Shown piece after piece: positions 25,942-34,710 of a DNA stretch of 64,000 nucleotides; positions within the stretch are counted from its first letter, which is position 1, and the number at the start of each line of letters is the position of its first letter. Where the stretch lies: positions 1 to 64,000 of the forward strand of contig CAJTXU010000008.1 in assembly GCA_910584125.1 (NCBI GenBank), given 5' to 3'. The DNA is from an uncultured Muribaculaceae bacterium (GTDB taxonomy: Bacteria > Bacteroidota > Bacteroidia > Bacteroidales > Muribaculaceae). Made by a program: the position numbers and the translations under genes. The notes beneath the pieces are model-generated. The model was not told where the DNA came from, ran no database searches, and worked only from the letters and a program-made list of their open reading frames with translations.

Positions 25942-26739
25942 CTATCTGGGGGTGATGGTGAAGGTGAGGGTGCCGCGGGCGGAGGGGGTGTCGGGGTCCT
26001 CGCTCCAGCGGGCGCCGCGGGCGGCCTGCTCGCAGGCGCGCAGTATGGCCGCCGAGGGTTTGCCCGACTTGCTGCGGGCCGTCGCCGAGGTCACCTTGCC
26101 CTTGGAGTCGATGGTGACGCGCACCTCGACCACGACGCGGTTCTGAAGCTCGACGCTCGGTTTGGGACACCCCTTGAACGTGCGGCCGGCCACGCTGCCG
26201 GCGATGCCGACGCCATTGCCGCCGGCCCCGGAGCCTCCCGATGTACCAGACTGAGTGCCGTTGCGGCCCGGGAACTTGTTGGCCATCTTGGAGGTCACCT
26301 TCTTCTTGTCCTCGTTGGTCTTAGGAGGCTCGGTGGCCTTGACAGGGCTCTCTTTCTTCTGCGTTATCGGTTTTTCGACCGGAGGGGCCGGTTTTTCGTT
26401 CTTGCCCGGTTCGACATGCTTGGTGTTCTCTATCGGCGCGGGCTCGGGCTCGCCCTTCAGGGCCGGAGCCGGCTCGTCATGCTCGGTGGCCTGATCCTCG
26501 CCGAGATTCTGCACGATCTCGGGCTCGATGAAGAGTTCCTCGTCCTCGGGCATCTGGATCTCGGGCGTCGAGGAGACGGCGAGAGCGGCGCGGTCGAAAG
26601 TCAGACCGGAGAAGAAAAGCCAGAGCAGAATCAGGGCCGCCGCCGTGAACGTCACGGCCGCCGCCCAGAGCGAGTCGCGCCTGGAGTCCTGTCGGTGATC
26701 CTTATGTCTGTCGTTGTCGTTCATCCGTGGCTGTTTCAT
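25942..26739 (-). CDS. tonB: Energy transducer TonB
   Basis: A 265-residue protein with a short cytoplasmic N-terminus and one membrane helix (AAAVTFTAAALILLWLFF). A Pro/Glu/Lys-rich periplasmic spacer, a Gly-rich stretch and a C-terminal TonB domain with conserved VEVRVTIDSKGKV follow. It transmits proton-motive force to outer-membrane receptors. The start overlaps the exbD stop (ATGA). The order pdxJ-exbB-exbD-tonB is common in Bacteroidetes, so it is a general housekeeping motor rather than part of the peptide island. It could still energise the two island receptors. Confidence 0.88.
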   Translation of the reverse strand: MKQPRMNDNDRHKDHRQDSRRDSLWAAAVTFTAAALILLWLFFSGLTFDRAALAVSSTPEIQMPEDEELFIEPEIVQNLGEDQATEHDEPAPALKGEPEPAPIENTKHVEPGKNEKPAPPVEKPITQKKESPVKATEPPKTNEDKKKVTSKMANKFPGRNGTQSGTSGGSGAGGNGVGIAGSVAGRTFKGCPKPSVELQNRVVVEVRVTIDSKGKVTSATARSKSGKPSAAILRACEQAARGARWSEDPDTPSARGTLTFTITPR

Positions 26740-27173
26740 TCCTGTTGGCGGGCGCGGGTGGAGAGCACCATCTTCATGTTGTTTCGTGCGGCGATGTCAA
26801 GCACGCGGACCACCTTGCCGTAGTCCACCACCGAGTCGGCGTAGAGGGCAATGCCGCGTGTGGAGTCGGCGCGCTGGATCTGGGTCAGTTCGGCCTCAAG
26901 GCGTGAAAGGTCGACATATGCCGGCTGCGACAGCAGTCCTGTGGAGTCGTTGCGGTCGGCCACGAGGAATATGCTGTCAGCCGAAGTGATGTAGACCTCG
27001 GTCACCGGTTTGGTGGAGGTCTGCTCGCTGCTCTGGGGGAGGTTGACGTCTATGGCCGCGGGGAAGATAATCGTGCTGGTCACCATGAAGAAGATGAGCA
27101 GCAGGAAGATCACGTCGGTCATCGACGACATAGAGAACGTGTCGAGCGGCTGGAAGTTTCGTTTTAAAGCCAT
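26736..27173 (-). CDS. exbD: Biopolymer transport protein ExbD/TolR
   Basis: A 145-residue protein. The single membrane helix near residue 20 carries the essential Asp in SSMTDVIFLLLIFF. A periplasmic domain follows with the late DYGKVVRVLDIA strand-helix typical of ExbD. With ExbB it forms the proton channel that drives TonB. It is 30 bases downstream of exbB and overlaps tonB by four bases. Confidence 0.92.
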   Translation of the reverse strand: MALKRNFQPLDTFSMSSMTDVIFLLLIFFMVTSTIIFPAAIDVNLPQSSEQTSTKPVTEVYITSADSIFLVADRNDSTGLLSQPAYVDLSRLEAELTQIQRADSTRGIALYADSVVDYGKVVRVLDIAARNNMKMVLSTRARQQE

Positions 27174-27203
27174 GATGTCATGTCAAGAGGTGGAACATGC
27201 GGC

Positions 27204-27824
27204 TCAGGCCGGCTCGTTGAGAAGGTCCATGAATTCCATCGTCTTCGACTCCATGGAGTTCATGACGCGGTTGATGCGCGCCGTCAGGTAGTTGTAGGCG
27301 AAAAGGGCGATGATTCCGACCACGAGACCGGCGACGGTCGTGACGAGCGCCTGGTAAATGCCGCTGGAGAGCACGGTGATGTTCGCGGCCGTGCCGGCGT
27401 TGGCAAGCGAGAAAAAGGCGTCGATCATGCCGACCACCGTGCCGAGGAATCCGAGCATCGGCGCGCCGGCGGCCGTCGTCGACAGCCAGGGGAGGCCCTT
27501 GGCGAGGGCCGAGACCTCGATGTTGCCGGTGTTCTCGATCGCCACGAGCACGTCGTTCATGTTGCGGCCGATGCGAGAGAGGCCTTTGTCGATGAGCCGC
27601 GAGTAGGGGGTGCCGGTCTTCTTGCAGAGATTGTGGGCCGACTCGATGTCGCCTTCATGCACGTAGTCGCGGATGCGGTTCATGAAAGTGTCGTCTTCCT
27701 TGGCGGCGCGGTTTATGACGATGCACCGCTCGGTGAAGACATATATGGCGACGAGCAGCAGCAGGGCGAGAGGCATCATGATGTAGCCGCCGTCCATGAC
27801 GAGCGACCAGAACGAAAGTGTCAT
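27204..27824 (-). CDS. exbB: MotA/TolQ/ExbB proton channel family protein
   Basis: A 206-residue protein. It has an N-terminal helix, a cytoplasmic loop and two long C-terminal helices with the family segment LPWLSTTAAGAPMLGFLGTV and a following 'ALVTTVAGLVVGI'. It is the ion-conducting subunit of the ExbB-ExbD-TonB motor. It begins the exb/tonB part of the operon, 30 bases after pdxJ. Confidence 0.92.
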   Translation of the reverse strand: MTLSFWSLVMDGGYIMMPLALLLLVAIYVFTERCIVINRAAKEDDTFMNRIRDYVHEGDIESAHNLCKKTGTPYSRLIDKGLSRIGRNMNDVLVAIENTGNIEVSALAKGLPWLSTTAAGAPMLGFLGTVVGMIDAFFSLANAGTAANITVLSSGIYQALVTTVAGLVVGIIALFAYNYLTARINRVMNSMESKTMEFMDLLNEPA

Positions 27825-27854
27825 GCTTGGTATGGTTTAGGGTTTCTTGATTGA

Positions 27855-28568
27855 TTACTTTAGCTGGAGGAGATATCGGGCTATCGTGTTCTCGATGCCG
27901 AGATAGAGGGCGTCGGAGATGATGGCGTGGCCGATGCTGACCTCGTCGAGCAGCGGCAACGCGTTCTTGAAATACCTGAGGTTGCGGAGGTTGAGGTCAT
28001 GGCCTGCGTTCAGGCCGAGGCCAACGGCGCGGGCGTGTTCCGAAGCCTTCACGAACGGGGCGACGGCGCGGGCCGGGTCTTCGTCATACATGTCGGCGTA
28101 AGGTTTGGTGTACAGCTCCACGCGGTCGGCTCCGATCTCGGCGGCGGCAGTGATCTGCGCGGGGTCCGGGTCGACGAAGATGGAGACTCGCGCCCCGCAT
28201 GTCTTGAGCCGGGCGGTCACGTCGCGCAGGAACTCGCGGTTGGCCGTCACGTTCCATCCCGCCGAACTCGTCAGCGCGTCGGGGGCGTCGGGCACGAGCG
28301 TCACCTGGGCGGGGCGAGCCTCGCAGACGAGGTCGATGAAATCCTGCGAGGGATAACCCTCGATGTTGAACTCGGTGGTGACTATTGCAGACAGCAGGTG
28401 CACGTCGCGACGCGTGATATGTCTCTCGTCGGGGCGCGGATGCACGGTGATGCCCTCGGCTCCGAAACGCTCGCAGTCGGCGGCGAACTTCTCGACGTCG
28501 GGCACGTTCTCGCCACGCGCGTTGCGTAACGTGGCCACTTTATTGATGTTGACGCTCAGTCTTGTCAT
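27855..28568 (-). CDS. pdxJ: Pyridoxine 5'-phosphate synthase
   Basis: A 237-residue TIM-barrel enzyme. The N-terminal [16 protein letters not shown] and the [12 protein letters not shown] segment are PdxJ signatures (active-site His and phosphate-binding Arg). It condenses 1-deoxyxylulose-5-phosphate with 3-amino-2-oxopropyl phosphate in vitamin B6 synthesis. The gene is divergent from the CBS/nadK pair, a common Bacteroidetes arrangement. It is the first gene of the exb/tonB operon. Confidence 0.95.
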   Translation of the reverse strand: MTRLSVNINKVATLRNARGENVPDVEKFAADCERFGAEGITVHPRPDERHITRRDVHLLSAIVTTEFNIEGYPSQDFIDLVCEARPAQVTLVPDAPDALTSSAGWNVTANREFLRDVTARLKTCGARVSIFVDPDPAQITAAAEIGADRVELYTKPYADMYDEDPARAVAPFVKASEHARAVGLGLNAGHDLNLRNLRYFKNALPLLDEVSIGHAIISDALYLGIENTIARYLLQLK

Positions 28569-28706
28569 CTCGTTAAGGTTTTAGGCACGATATTTGTATT
28601 GTCAGTAATGGCGCGTCCGAGCCCCGATAATAAAAAGACTCGCGCACGCGTTTTAAACTGGAAGGCAAATTTACTAAAAATCTGACAAAAATAAAAGGAA
28701 AAGTTT

Positions 28707-29210
28707 ATGACAGCAAAAGATGCCGTATCGATTACGAGGAAAAATGAAGCCGACGGAGCGCTGCCGACGGTGGATTGCGGCACGCATTTGCTTGAGGTTC
28801 TGCCCAAGCTTCTCGACTCGCCGGGGCGCGAGCTCGCGGTGAGCGACGGTGGGGCCACGACGGGGGTCATCGACCAGACTTCGCTGCTCGAGGCTCTCGG
28901 GCGTCAGATATCGCCGCGCTACGACTGCTCGGTGATAGAGGTGGAGTGCTCGCCCGCCGACTACAGCGCGTCGCATATAGCCCGGGCCGTGGAGGATTCG
29001 GACGTGCATCTCGTCGACCTGCTCACGAACCCGGCCGACGGCGGCCATCTGCGCGTCACGCTGCGCGTGCGCTGCGACGACCCGCTTGCGACGGTCCACA
29101 GTCTGGAGCGTTACGGATATTCCGTGACCGACGTCCACGGTCACGGCGAAACATCGGCCACGGCGGCCATCGAGAGGCTGCTCGAGCTGCAGGCCCTTAT
29201 AAACGTCTGA
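28707..29210 (+). CDS. CBS domain-containing protein
   Basis: A 167-residue protein with a pair of CBS-like motifs in the first ~110 residues (LLEVLPKLLDSPGRELAVSD, then SPADYSASHIARAVEDSDVHLVDLL). The tail resembles an ACT-like fold ('LRVTLRVRCDDPLATVHSLERYGY'). CBS pairs bind adenine nucleotides. It is two bases upstream of the NAD kinase gene, suggesting it senses nucleotides in connection with NADP synthesis; this is an inference. Confidence 0.8.
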   Translation: MTAKDAVSITRKNEADGALPTVDCGTHLLEVLPKLLDSPGRELAVSDGGATTGVIDQTSLLEALGRQISPRYDCSVIEVECSPADYSASHIARAVEDSDVHLVDLLTNPADGGHLRVTLRVRCDDPLATVHSLERYGYSVTDVHGHGETSATAAIERLLELQALINV

Positions 29211-29212
29211 AC

Positions 29213-30067
29213 ATGATAGCAATATACGGAGCCGACAGGCAGGAGGAGCATCTCGCGCAGCTCGGGCGGTTTTTCGAATCGCTCGCCGGCTCGGGCCTCG
29301 AAATCTGTGTGCACACGCAGTTCGCCGACTATCTCTTGTCGGTTGGAATCGCGGCTGGGGGCTTCCGCCGCGTAGACAGCCTGCCGGACGACACGCGTCT
29401 GGTGGTCAGCCTCGGAGGCGACGGCACATTCCTGCGCGCCTCGTCGTGGGCCGGGCGAGACATCCCGGTGATGGGCATAAACACCGGACATCTGGGATAT
29501 CTGGCGGCCTTCTCGCTCGACAAACCGCAAGAGGTCGAGGCGGCACTGCGCGGAGACTTCGACGTCTCGCGGCGCATGACGGTCGAACTCGAGTGCGACG
29601 CGTTGCCGGCGGGGTTCAGTCCGGTGGCGCTCAACGAGATTTCGATTCTGAAAGGCGACACGACAAGCATGGTGTCGATCTCGGCCCGGCTCGACGGCTA
29701 TTATCTGGCCGACTATCTTGCCGACGGGCTTCTGGTGGCGACGCCGACGGGCAGCACGGCCTACAATCTGTCTTGCGGCGGCCCGATCCTGGAGCCTATA
29801 GTGGAGAGCATCATCCTGACGCCGATAGCGCCGCATTCGCTGACGTTGCGTCCGCTGGTGGTCGGCGCTGCGTCGCGCATCGAGCTTGAGGTGACCACTC
29901 GCGGCGAGTCGTGTCATATCGGCGTCGACGGGCGGACTTTCGCCGTGCCGTCTGGGGCGCGGCTTCTGGTGAGGCGCGGGAGGTATATGGTGAGCGTGGC
30001 GCAGCCGCGCTCGGCCAATTTCGCGGAGACACTGCGTCGCAAGCTCCGCTGGGGTGCCCGTAACTGA
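29213..30067 (+). CDS. nadK: NAD kinase
   Basis: A 284-residue enzyme. The motifs GGDGTFL (~residue 66), NTGHLGYL and the later TPTGSTAYNLSCGGP are diagnostic. It phosphorylates NAD to NADP. ATG 29213 gives MIAIYGADRQ, the usual N-terminus; a longer open frame upstream only overlaps the CBS gene. It is followed by a bidirectional terminator. Confidence 0.95.
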   Translation: MIAIYGADRQEEHLAQLGRFFESLAGSGLEICVHTQFADYLLSVGIAAGGFRRVDSLPDDTRLVVSLGGDGTFLRASSWAGRDIPVMGINTGHLGYLAAFSLDKPQEVEAALRGDFDVSRRMTVELECDALPAGFSPVALNEISILKGDTTSMVSISARLDGYYLADYLADGLLVATPTGSTAYNLSCGGPILEPIVESIILTPIAPHSLTLRPLVVGAASRIELEVTTRGESCHIGVDGRTFAVPSGARLLVRRGRYMVSVAQPRSANFAETLRRKLRWGARN

Positions 30068-30085
30068 GGCGTCGTGATATAAAAA

Positions 30086-30117
30086 GGGCCGGCAGCGTTG
30101 CTGTCGGCCTTTTTTTG
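30086..30117. terminator. Bidirectional terminator between nadK and secG
   Basis: A 10-bp stem (30087-30096 with 30100-30109, one G-T pair) and a 3-base loop are preceded by five A and followed by eight T. It can end both nadK (plus) and secG (minus). Confidence 0.85.
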
Positions 30118-30156
30118 CTCGGCTGCGCCTCGCCACAGGAATCGGGCAAAGCCCTT
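30118..30156. repeat. 39-bp interspersed repeat, copy 2
   Basis: Nearly the same sequence as 170-208 and 38192-38230. It runs from the terminator into the stop codon of secG (30155-30157) and ends in the GGGCAAAGCCC mini-hairpin. Confidence 0.65.
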
Positions 30157-30526
30157 AGTTGGCGGGGGTGGCGGCGGGTGCGGCTGCCGGGGCGGGCGTC
30201 GCGGCGGGTGTGGCCGTGGGCTTCGCGGGGGCGTTGACCGGAGCGGGCGCGGCGCTGTTGGGCGCGGGAGCCGCCGCCGGAGTGATGTTCGAAACGTTCA
30301 CCGGAGTCTTCACCGCGAACGAAGCGCAAATCGAGATGACGCAGATGAAAATCGCGAGACTCCATGTCGCCTTCTCTATGAAGTCGGTGGTCTTGCGGTA
30401 ACCAAGATACTGGTTGCCGCTCGAATAGTCGGAGGCAAGACCGCCTCCCTTTGATTTCTGGATGAGCACGGCTCCAATCAGAAGCACGCACGCAATCACG
30501 ATGAGAATGCTTAAGAAGATATACAT
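30155..30526 (-). CDS. secG: Preprotein translocase subunit SecG
   Basis: A 123-residue protein. Two membrane helices (residues ~3-22 and ~53-75) flank the conserved QKSKGGGLASDYSSG loop. The C-terminal ~45 residues are a low-complexity Pro/Ala/Asn tail, longer than in E. coli. SecG assists SecYEG-dependent export. It closes the operon with the sigma-54 regulator, lptE and a hypothetical gene, a conserved Bacteroidales order. Confidence 0.92.
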   Translation of the reverse strand: MYIFLSILIVIACVLLIGAVLIQKSKGGGLASDYSSGNQYLGYRKTTDFIEKATWSLAIFICVISICASFAVKTPVNVSNITPAAAPAPNSAAPAPVNAPAKPTATPAATPAPAAAPAATPAN

Positions 30527-30539
30527 ATCTTAAAAATTG

Positions 30540-31232
30540 TTAATTTTCGGTTGGGGCGGTTTCTTGAGAGTCCTTTTCGGGAATATTTTCCTGATTTTTT
30601 ATCAATTTCTTAAGAAATCGCATTTGGTATGCAAAGTAAACACTTTTTTTTGGATTATTCAAACTTAATTCCGTAATAATTTCGAGCGCCTTGGTATAGT
30701 TCTTGTTTTTGACCATGAGGGCGAAGAGGGCCTCGGAGAGGTCGGGGCGCGCGGCCGAGGGTGTTTCCGGTGCCTTGCGTGCGGGTTGGGCGGGATGTTC
30801 CTCGCGGGGCTCGGTCTTCTTGTGACGGCGGGCGGCTGTCTTTGGGGGAACGGCCTGAAGGAAAGCGTCGATTGCGCTTGAGGTCTCGTCGTCGGCAGGG
30901 GCGTCGTCGGTTTCGTCGTCGTCTTCGAGCGTCGAAGCGTAGTCGATGGCCGGGGCCGTGACTATCGATTCGATTTCCGGAGTCTCGGCCGCCTGTTCTG
31001 ACGAGAACCGATTGATGAATGACGAGATAGTGTCGTCGGTCGAGAGTTCGGGCGGCAGCATGTCGGGATAGAAAGCCGCGAATTCGGCCGGGTCGAGGCC
31101 GAGGATTGTCCGGAGCGCTGACTCGTCTCCGACACAGGCGGCGATGCGGCGCATGAGGCGGGTGCGCTCGTCGCCGGTGGCGTCGGGCAGCGCCTCTATG
31201 TCAGGGTTTATGAAATAAGGAGCTGAAGTCAT
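30540..31232 (-). CDS. Conserved hypothetical protein between lptE and secG
   Basis: A 230-residue soluble protein with no signal peptide. The N-terminal ~60 residues are helical with a 'YFINPDIEALP' opening. The middle (~75-165) is acidic and Pro/Ala-rich, probably disordered. The last ~60 residues have one TPR-like helix pair ('ALFALMVKNKNYTKALEIITELSLNNPKKSVYF', split here as a repeat unit) and a Lys-rich end. The 3' end is AT-rich. Function unknown; the position next to lptE and secG suggests an envelope-related role. Confidence 0.7.
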   Translation of the reverse strand: MTSAPYFINPDIEALPDATGDERTRLMRRIAACVGDESALRTILGLDPAEFAAFYPDMLPPELSTDDTISSFINRFSSEQAAETPEIESIVTAPAIDYASTLEDDDETDDAPADDETSSAIDAFLQAVPPKTAARRHKKTEPREEHPAQPARKAPETPSAARPDLSEALFALMVKNKNYTKALEIITELSLNNPKKSVYFAYQMRFLKKLIKNQENIPEKDSQETAPTEN

Positions 31233-31263
31233 AAGGTCATTAAGGTCGGGGCCGGACGGCTCT

Positions 31264-31291
31264 AATCATTAATCATTAATCATTAATAATT
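31264..31291. repeat. Short tandem heptamer repeat
   Basis: AATCATT occurs three times in a row (31264-31284), followed by a degenerate fourth unit, in the 65-base gap between lptE and the hypothetical gene. Confidence 0.55.
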
Positions 31292-31297
31292 AGGGCA

Positions 31298-31819
31298 TTA
31301 CCAGTTGCCGAAGGTGGCGTTGAAGATGAGGTTCACGATTTCCTCGCTGATCTGCTGGCAGAGGTCGTCCTGCACGTCGGTGAGCATCAGCGAGGAGTCG
31401 AACTGCCGGTAGGCCGAGAAGTTCTGGTCGATGTTGTTGGCGGGGTTCTTCGTGTCGGTGTACTTGACGTGGACCGTGATCGTGAGTCGGGTCTCGGTGG
31501 CGTAGGCGTCCGTGCCGACGGCCTGCGGCGATAGCGAGTAGCCGGTGATCTCGCCCTCGAGCTTGAGGTCGGCGTTGTTGGAGTCGATTTCCTGAAGGCG
31601 CGTGTTGCGGGTCACGTAGTTCAGGAGCTCGTTCTCGAACGTCTGCTGCAGCGGCGGATAGACCAGCGAAGCTCGAATCGGGAAGTTGCCGATGTCCACG
31701 GTTTTGTAGATCTCGTAGTTGATCGCCGAGCCGTTGAAGGTGTATCTCGGCACGCACCCCGGCGCGAAGAACGCGCAGACGAGGGTGCAGAGGGCGAGTA
31801 TCAGTCTATTGGATTTCAT
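31298..31819 (-). CDS. lptE: LptE family LPS-assembly lipoprotein
   Basis: A 173-residue protein with a lipoprotein signal peptide ending FFAPGC (lipobox Cys at ~22), then the YTFNGSAINYE...TVDIGNF pattern of Bacteroidetes LptE. The family partners LptD in the outer membrane to insert LPS or lipooligosaccharide. The start overlaps the 3' end of the regulator gene by 14 bases. Confidence 0.88.
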   Translation of the reverse strand: MKSNRLILALCTLVCAFFAPGCVPRYTFNGSAINYEIYKTVDIGNFPIRASLVYPPLQQTFENELLNYVTRNTRLQEIDSNNADLKLEGEITGYSLSPQAVGTDAYATETRLTITVHVKYTDTKNPANNIDQNFSAYRQFDSSLMLTDVQDDLCQQISEEIVNLIFNATFGNW

Positions 31820-32978
31820 ACTCCTGGAGTTTTCGGTAGAGGGTTCTGAGCGAGATGTTGAGGTCTTCGGCCGTCTTGCGTTTGTTGCCTCCGTTGCGGG
31901 CCAGAGTCTCGGCGATGGTCGTCTTCTCGGCCTCTTCGAGCGAAGTGGGCACGGAGTGAATGCCGATGAGGTCGGCTTCGGGATACTTGACCAGCGAAGT
32001 CACCGACGGCACAGGGGAGAACTCTCCCGAATGGTCGGCGGGGTCGGACGCGCCTGTCATGACGTGCTTCTTGAGTTGCTCGATTTCTGCTTTGAGCGAG
32101 AGCACGAGCTGCCAGAGCATCTTGCGTTCGGCCTCGGGGTCTTCGGCGCGCTGAGTGGTGGCCGGAGTCGAGAGTCCGGAATGGTCGATGGGCAGCACCT
32201 CGAGCATCCGCTGGCGCGAGATCTCGCTGCCGGCGTCGAAGAGCGAGAGCTGGTCGACGATGTTCTTGAGCTGGCGCACGTTGCCGGGCCAGCGGTAAAG
32301 CTCCATGGCGTGTACGGCCTCGGGCGAGAACGAAATGGGCTCGGTCATATAGCGGCGTGCGAAGTCGGAGGCGAACTTGCGGGCGAGCAGATGGATGTCG
32401 GCGCCGCGGTCGTGCAGGTTGGGCACGACGATGGTCACCGTCGACAGCCTGTAATAGAGGTCCTCGCGGAACCGCCCATTTCTCACGGCCTCGAGCAGGT
32501 TGACGTTGGTGGCGGCCACGATGCGCACGTCGGTCTTCTGGACTACCGACGAACCGACCTTCAGGAACTCGCCCGATTCGAGCACGCGCAGCAGGCGGGC
32601 CTGGGTGGTGAGCGGAAGCTCGGCGACCTCGTCGAGGAAGAGCGTTCCGCCGTCGGCCTCCTCGAAATAACCCTTGCGGGCGGCGATGGCGCCGGTGAAC
32701 GAGCCCTTCTCGTGTCCGAACAGTTCGGAGTCGATGGTGCCTTCGGGTATAGCCCCGCAGTTGACGGCTATGTATTTCTTATGTTTGCGGGCGCCGAACT
32801 GGTGGATGATCTTTGGGAAGAATTCCTTGCCCGATCCGCTCTCGCCGTTGACGAGCACCGACAGGTCGATCGGGGCCACGCGCACGGCCCTCGAGATGGC
32901 CTCGAGCAGGGCAGGCGAGTTGCCGATGATGCCGAAGCGTTGCTTGGCCTGTTGTATCTCAGAAGAGTCTGTATTCAT
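31806..32978 (-). CDS. Sigma-54-dependent transcriptional activator without a receiver domain
   Basis: A 390-residue protein from ATG 32978. The AAA+ domain starts at once (FGIIGNSPAL). Walker A is GESGSGKE, the sigma-54 contact loop is GSFTGA in place of GAFTGA, Walker B is GTLFLDEV, and an R-finger segment and a Fis-type helix-turn-helix (NGGNKRKTAEDLNISLRTLYRKL) end it. With no receiver or other sensor, its activity must be set by level or partners. ATG 33011 is possible, but would lie ~5 bases from the predicted transcription start. It heads the lptE-secG operon. Confidence 0.9.
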   Translation of the reverse strand: MNTDSSEIQQAKQRFGIIGNSPALLEAISRAVRVAPIDLSVLVNGESGSGKEFFPKIIHQFGARKHKKYIAVNCGAIPEGTIDSELFGHEKGSFTGAIAARKGYFEEADGGTLFLDEVAELPLTTQARLLRVLESGEFLKVGSSVVQKTDVRIVAATNVNLLEAVRNGRFREDLYYRLSTVTIVVPNLHDRGADIHLLARKFASDFARRYMTEPISFSPEAVHAMELYRWPGNVRQLKNIVDQLSLFDAGSEISRQRMLEVLPIDHSGLSTPATTQRAEDPEAERKMLWQLVLSLKAEIEQLKKHVMTGASDPADHSGEFSPVPSVTSLVKYPEADLIGIHSVPTSLEEAEKTTIAETLARNGGNKRKTAEDLNISLRTLYRKLQEYEIQ

Positions 32979-33021
32979 TTGTATCGGTCTGAGCACTTTG
33001 GTTGTCTTCAAAACAGAACTA

Positions 33022-33052
33022 CAAATTTACAAAAAAAATGTGTCATTTCAAA
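33022..33052 (-). promoter_or_regulatory. Promoter of the sigma-54 activator operon
   Basis: On the minus strand, TTTG (33049-33052), a 19-base spacer and TAAATTTG (33022-33029). This is housekeeping consensus, not a -24/-12 sigma-54 promoter. Confidence 0.7.
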
Positions 33053-33091
33053 AAAGTGGAGGGATAAAGGGCGGGGCGGAGGGGGACGTCG

Positions 33092-33099
33092 TAATTTTG
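33092..33099 (+). promoter_or_regulatory. -7 element of the portal-like gene
   Basis: TAATTTTG matches the consensus 13 bases before ATG 33113. No TTTG is seen at -33; the region is G-rich. The mRNA leader would be only about 6-8 bases. Confidence 0.5.
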
Positions 33100-33112
33100 C
33101 GGCAAAAAAACT

Positions 33113-34699
33113 ATGGAGGTTATCGATATTGATGCTGCGGCTCGGAAGGTGACGCCCGGCGACGAGTGCGACCTGCGGCTGCTGGGTCGTGCGCTCGACA
33201 GTTACGAGGCTCTGCGTGAGTTCCGCAGCCGACGCGAGCGTTGCAAGCGCTTCACCTACGGCGACCAGTGGAACGACACGGTCAACGACCGAGGGGTGCG
33301 TATGCGCGAGGAGGACTATATCCGCAGCCAGGGCAACATCCCGCTGAAGAACAATCTCATACGCCGGCTCGTGCGCAATGTGCTCGGCGTCTACCGCAAC
33401 CGGTGGAGGCTTCCGGTCTGTGTGGCCCGCGACCCGTCGGAGGCGGGTTACGCCACGACGCTCAACACCCTGCTGCGCTATAATGTCGACGCCAACCGAC
33501 TTGTCGAGATGTATGCGCGCACCATGGAGGAGTTTCTGATCAGCGGCATGGCTGTCCATAAGAAATGGTTCGGGCGCAAGTGCGGACGCACCGACTGCTG
33601 GACCGATCAGGTGTCGCCCGCTGATTTCTTTTTCGACATGGATAGCCGCGACTTCCGCGGCGACGACGTAAGCCTCGTCGGCGAGGTCCACGACATGGGG
33701 TTCGAGGCGCTGTGCGCGACGTTCGCCCGCAGTCCGGCCGACGTCGAGGCCATCTCGCGGCTCTACGGCCTGCGTGCCGACTCCGTCTCGGACGTCCGCT
33801 GCCGTGTCTATGAGGTCTGGGAGCGTAGGCTCCCGATGCGGCTCGAATGCCACGACCGCGCCACAGGGCGCCGCTACTCCGCCGAGGCGTCGGCCCTCGC
33901 CGGAATCGAAGCCGAGAACCGACGTCGGCACGCCGCGGGCATACAGCAGATCGCGACAAGCTGGCGCATCGAGGAGGAATGGCGCTGGGCGTTTCTCACG
34001 CCCGAAGGGAGGGTGCTGCGCCGAGGGGTCTCGCCCTACGCCCACGGCGGCCATCCATACGTGTTCAAGGCTTATCCCTTCATCGACGGTGAGATCCACT
34101 CGTTTGTCGACGACATCATCGACCAGCAGAAGCTCACCAACCGGCTCGTCTCGATGTACGACTGGATCCTGCGCGCCTCGGCCAAAGGCGTCCTGCTTTT
34201 CCCCGAAGGGTCGCTGCCCGACGGCGCCGACATCAACGACGTGGCCGACGAATGGGGACGGTTCAACGGCGTCATAGTCTACCGGCCCCGCGCCGGGGTG
34301 CCCCTGCCGCAGCAGGTCAGCTCTAAATCGGCCGACATCGGCATCACCGAACTGCTTGAGATCCAGATGAAGATGATGGAGGACATCTCGGGCGTCAACG
34401 GCGCGTTGCAGGGCAAGCTCGACAGCAGTTCGATGAGCGGCACGCTCTACAACCAGCAGACGCGCAACTCCATCACCGCACTGGCCGACCTGCTCGGCAG
34501 CTTCGACGATTTCGTGACGCGCGCCACCTCGGTCGACGCCTGCAACATAAGGCAGTTCTACACTCCGCGCCGCATCCGCGCCATAGCCGGACGCCACCCG
34601 GGCGTCAGCGACGGCTTCGCCCCTCGCCGCGATTTCTTCGACACGGGATTCGATTTCTCGTTCGGAACTAAGGAAGTCCCCGCCGCCGACAACCAATAA
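33113..34699 (+). CDS. Phage portal-like protein (P22-type), orphan
   Basis: A 528-residue protein. The N-terminal region ('RCKRFTYGDQW', 'NIPLKNNLIRRLVRNVLGVYRN') and the later 'DDIIDQQKLTNRLVSMYDWI' and 'SGVNGALQGK' segments resemble P22-like portal proteins, which form the dodecameric DNA channel of tailed-phage capsids. No terminase, capsid or tail gene is next to it; both neighbours are chromosomal. The GC matches the host genes, suggesting long residence. It has its own -7 box and a downstream hairpin, so it is probably expressed alone. The role is unknown; it may be a domesticated gene or a relic. Confidence 0.65.
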   Translation: MEVIDIDAAARKVTPGDECDLRLLGRALDSYEALREFRSRRERCKRFTYGDQWNDTVNDRGVRMREEDYIRSQGNIPLKNNLIRRLVRNVLGVYRNRWRLPVCVARDPSEAGYATTLNTLLRYNVDANRLVEMYARTMEEFLISGMAVHKKWFGRKCGRTDCWTDQVSPADFFFDMDSRDFRGDDVSLVGEVHDMGFEALCATFARSPADVEAISRLYGLRADSVSDVRCRVYEVWERRLPMRLECHDRATGRRYSAEASALAGIEAENRRRHAAGIQQIATSWRIEEEWRWAFLTPEGRVLRRGVSPYAHGGHPYVFKAYPFIDGEIHSFVDDIIDQQKLTNRLVSMYDWILRASAKGVLLFPEGSLPDGADINDVADEWGRFNGVIVYRPRAGVPLPQQVSSKSADIGITELLEIQMKMMEDISGVNGALQGKLDSSSMSGTLYNQQTRNSITALADLLGSFDDFVTRATSVDACNIRQFYTPRRIRAIAGRHPGVSDGFAPRRDFFDTGFDFSFGTKEVPAADNQ

Positions 34700-34710
34700 A
34701 AGTCTGAAAG

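Noticed and set aside
28946..29212. Longer NAD kinase starting inside the CBS gene
   Set aside because: The extra residues are Arg-rich shadow sequence; ATG 29213 gives the normal NadK N-terminus.
33113..34699. Prophage in this area because of the portal-like gene
   Set aside because: No terminase, capsid, tail, integrase or attachment site is visible within several kilobases; neighbours are core genes.
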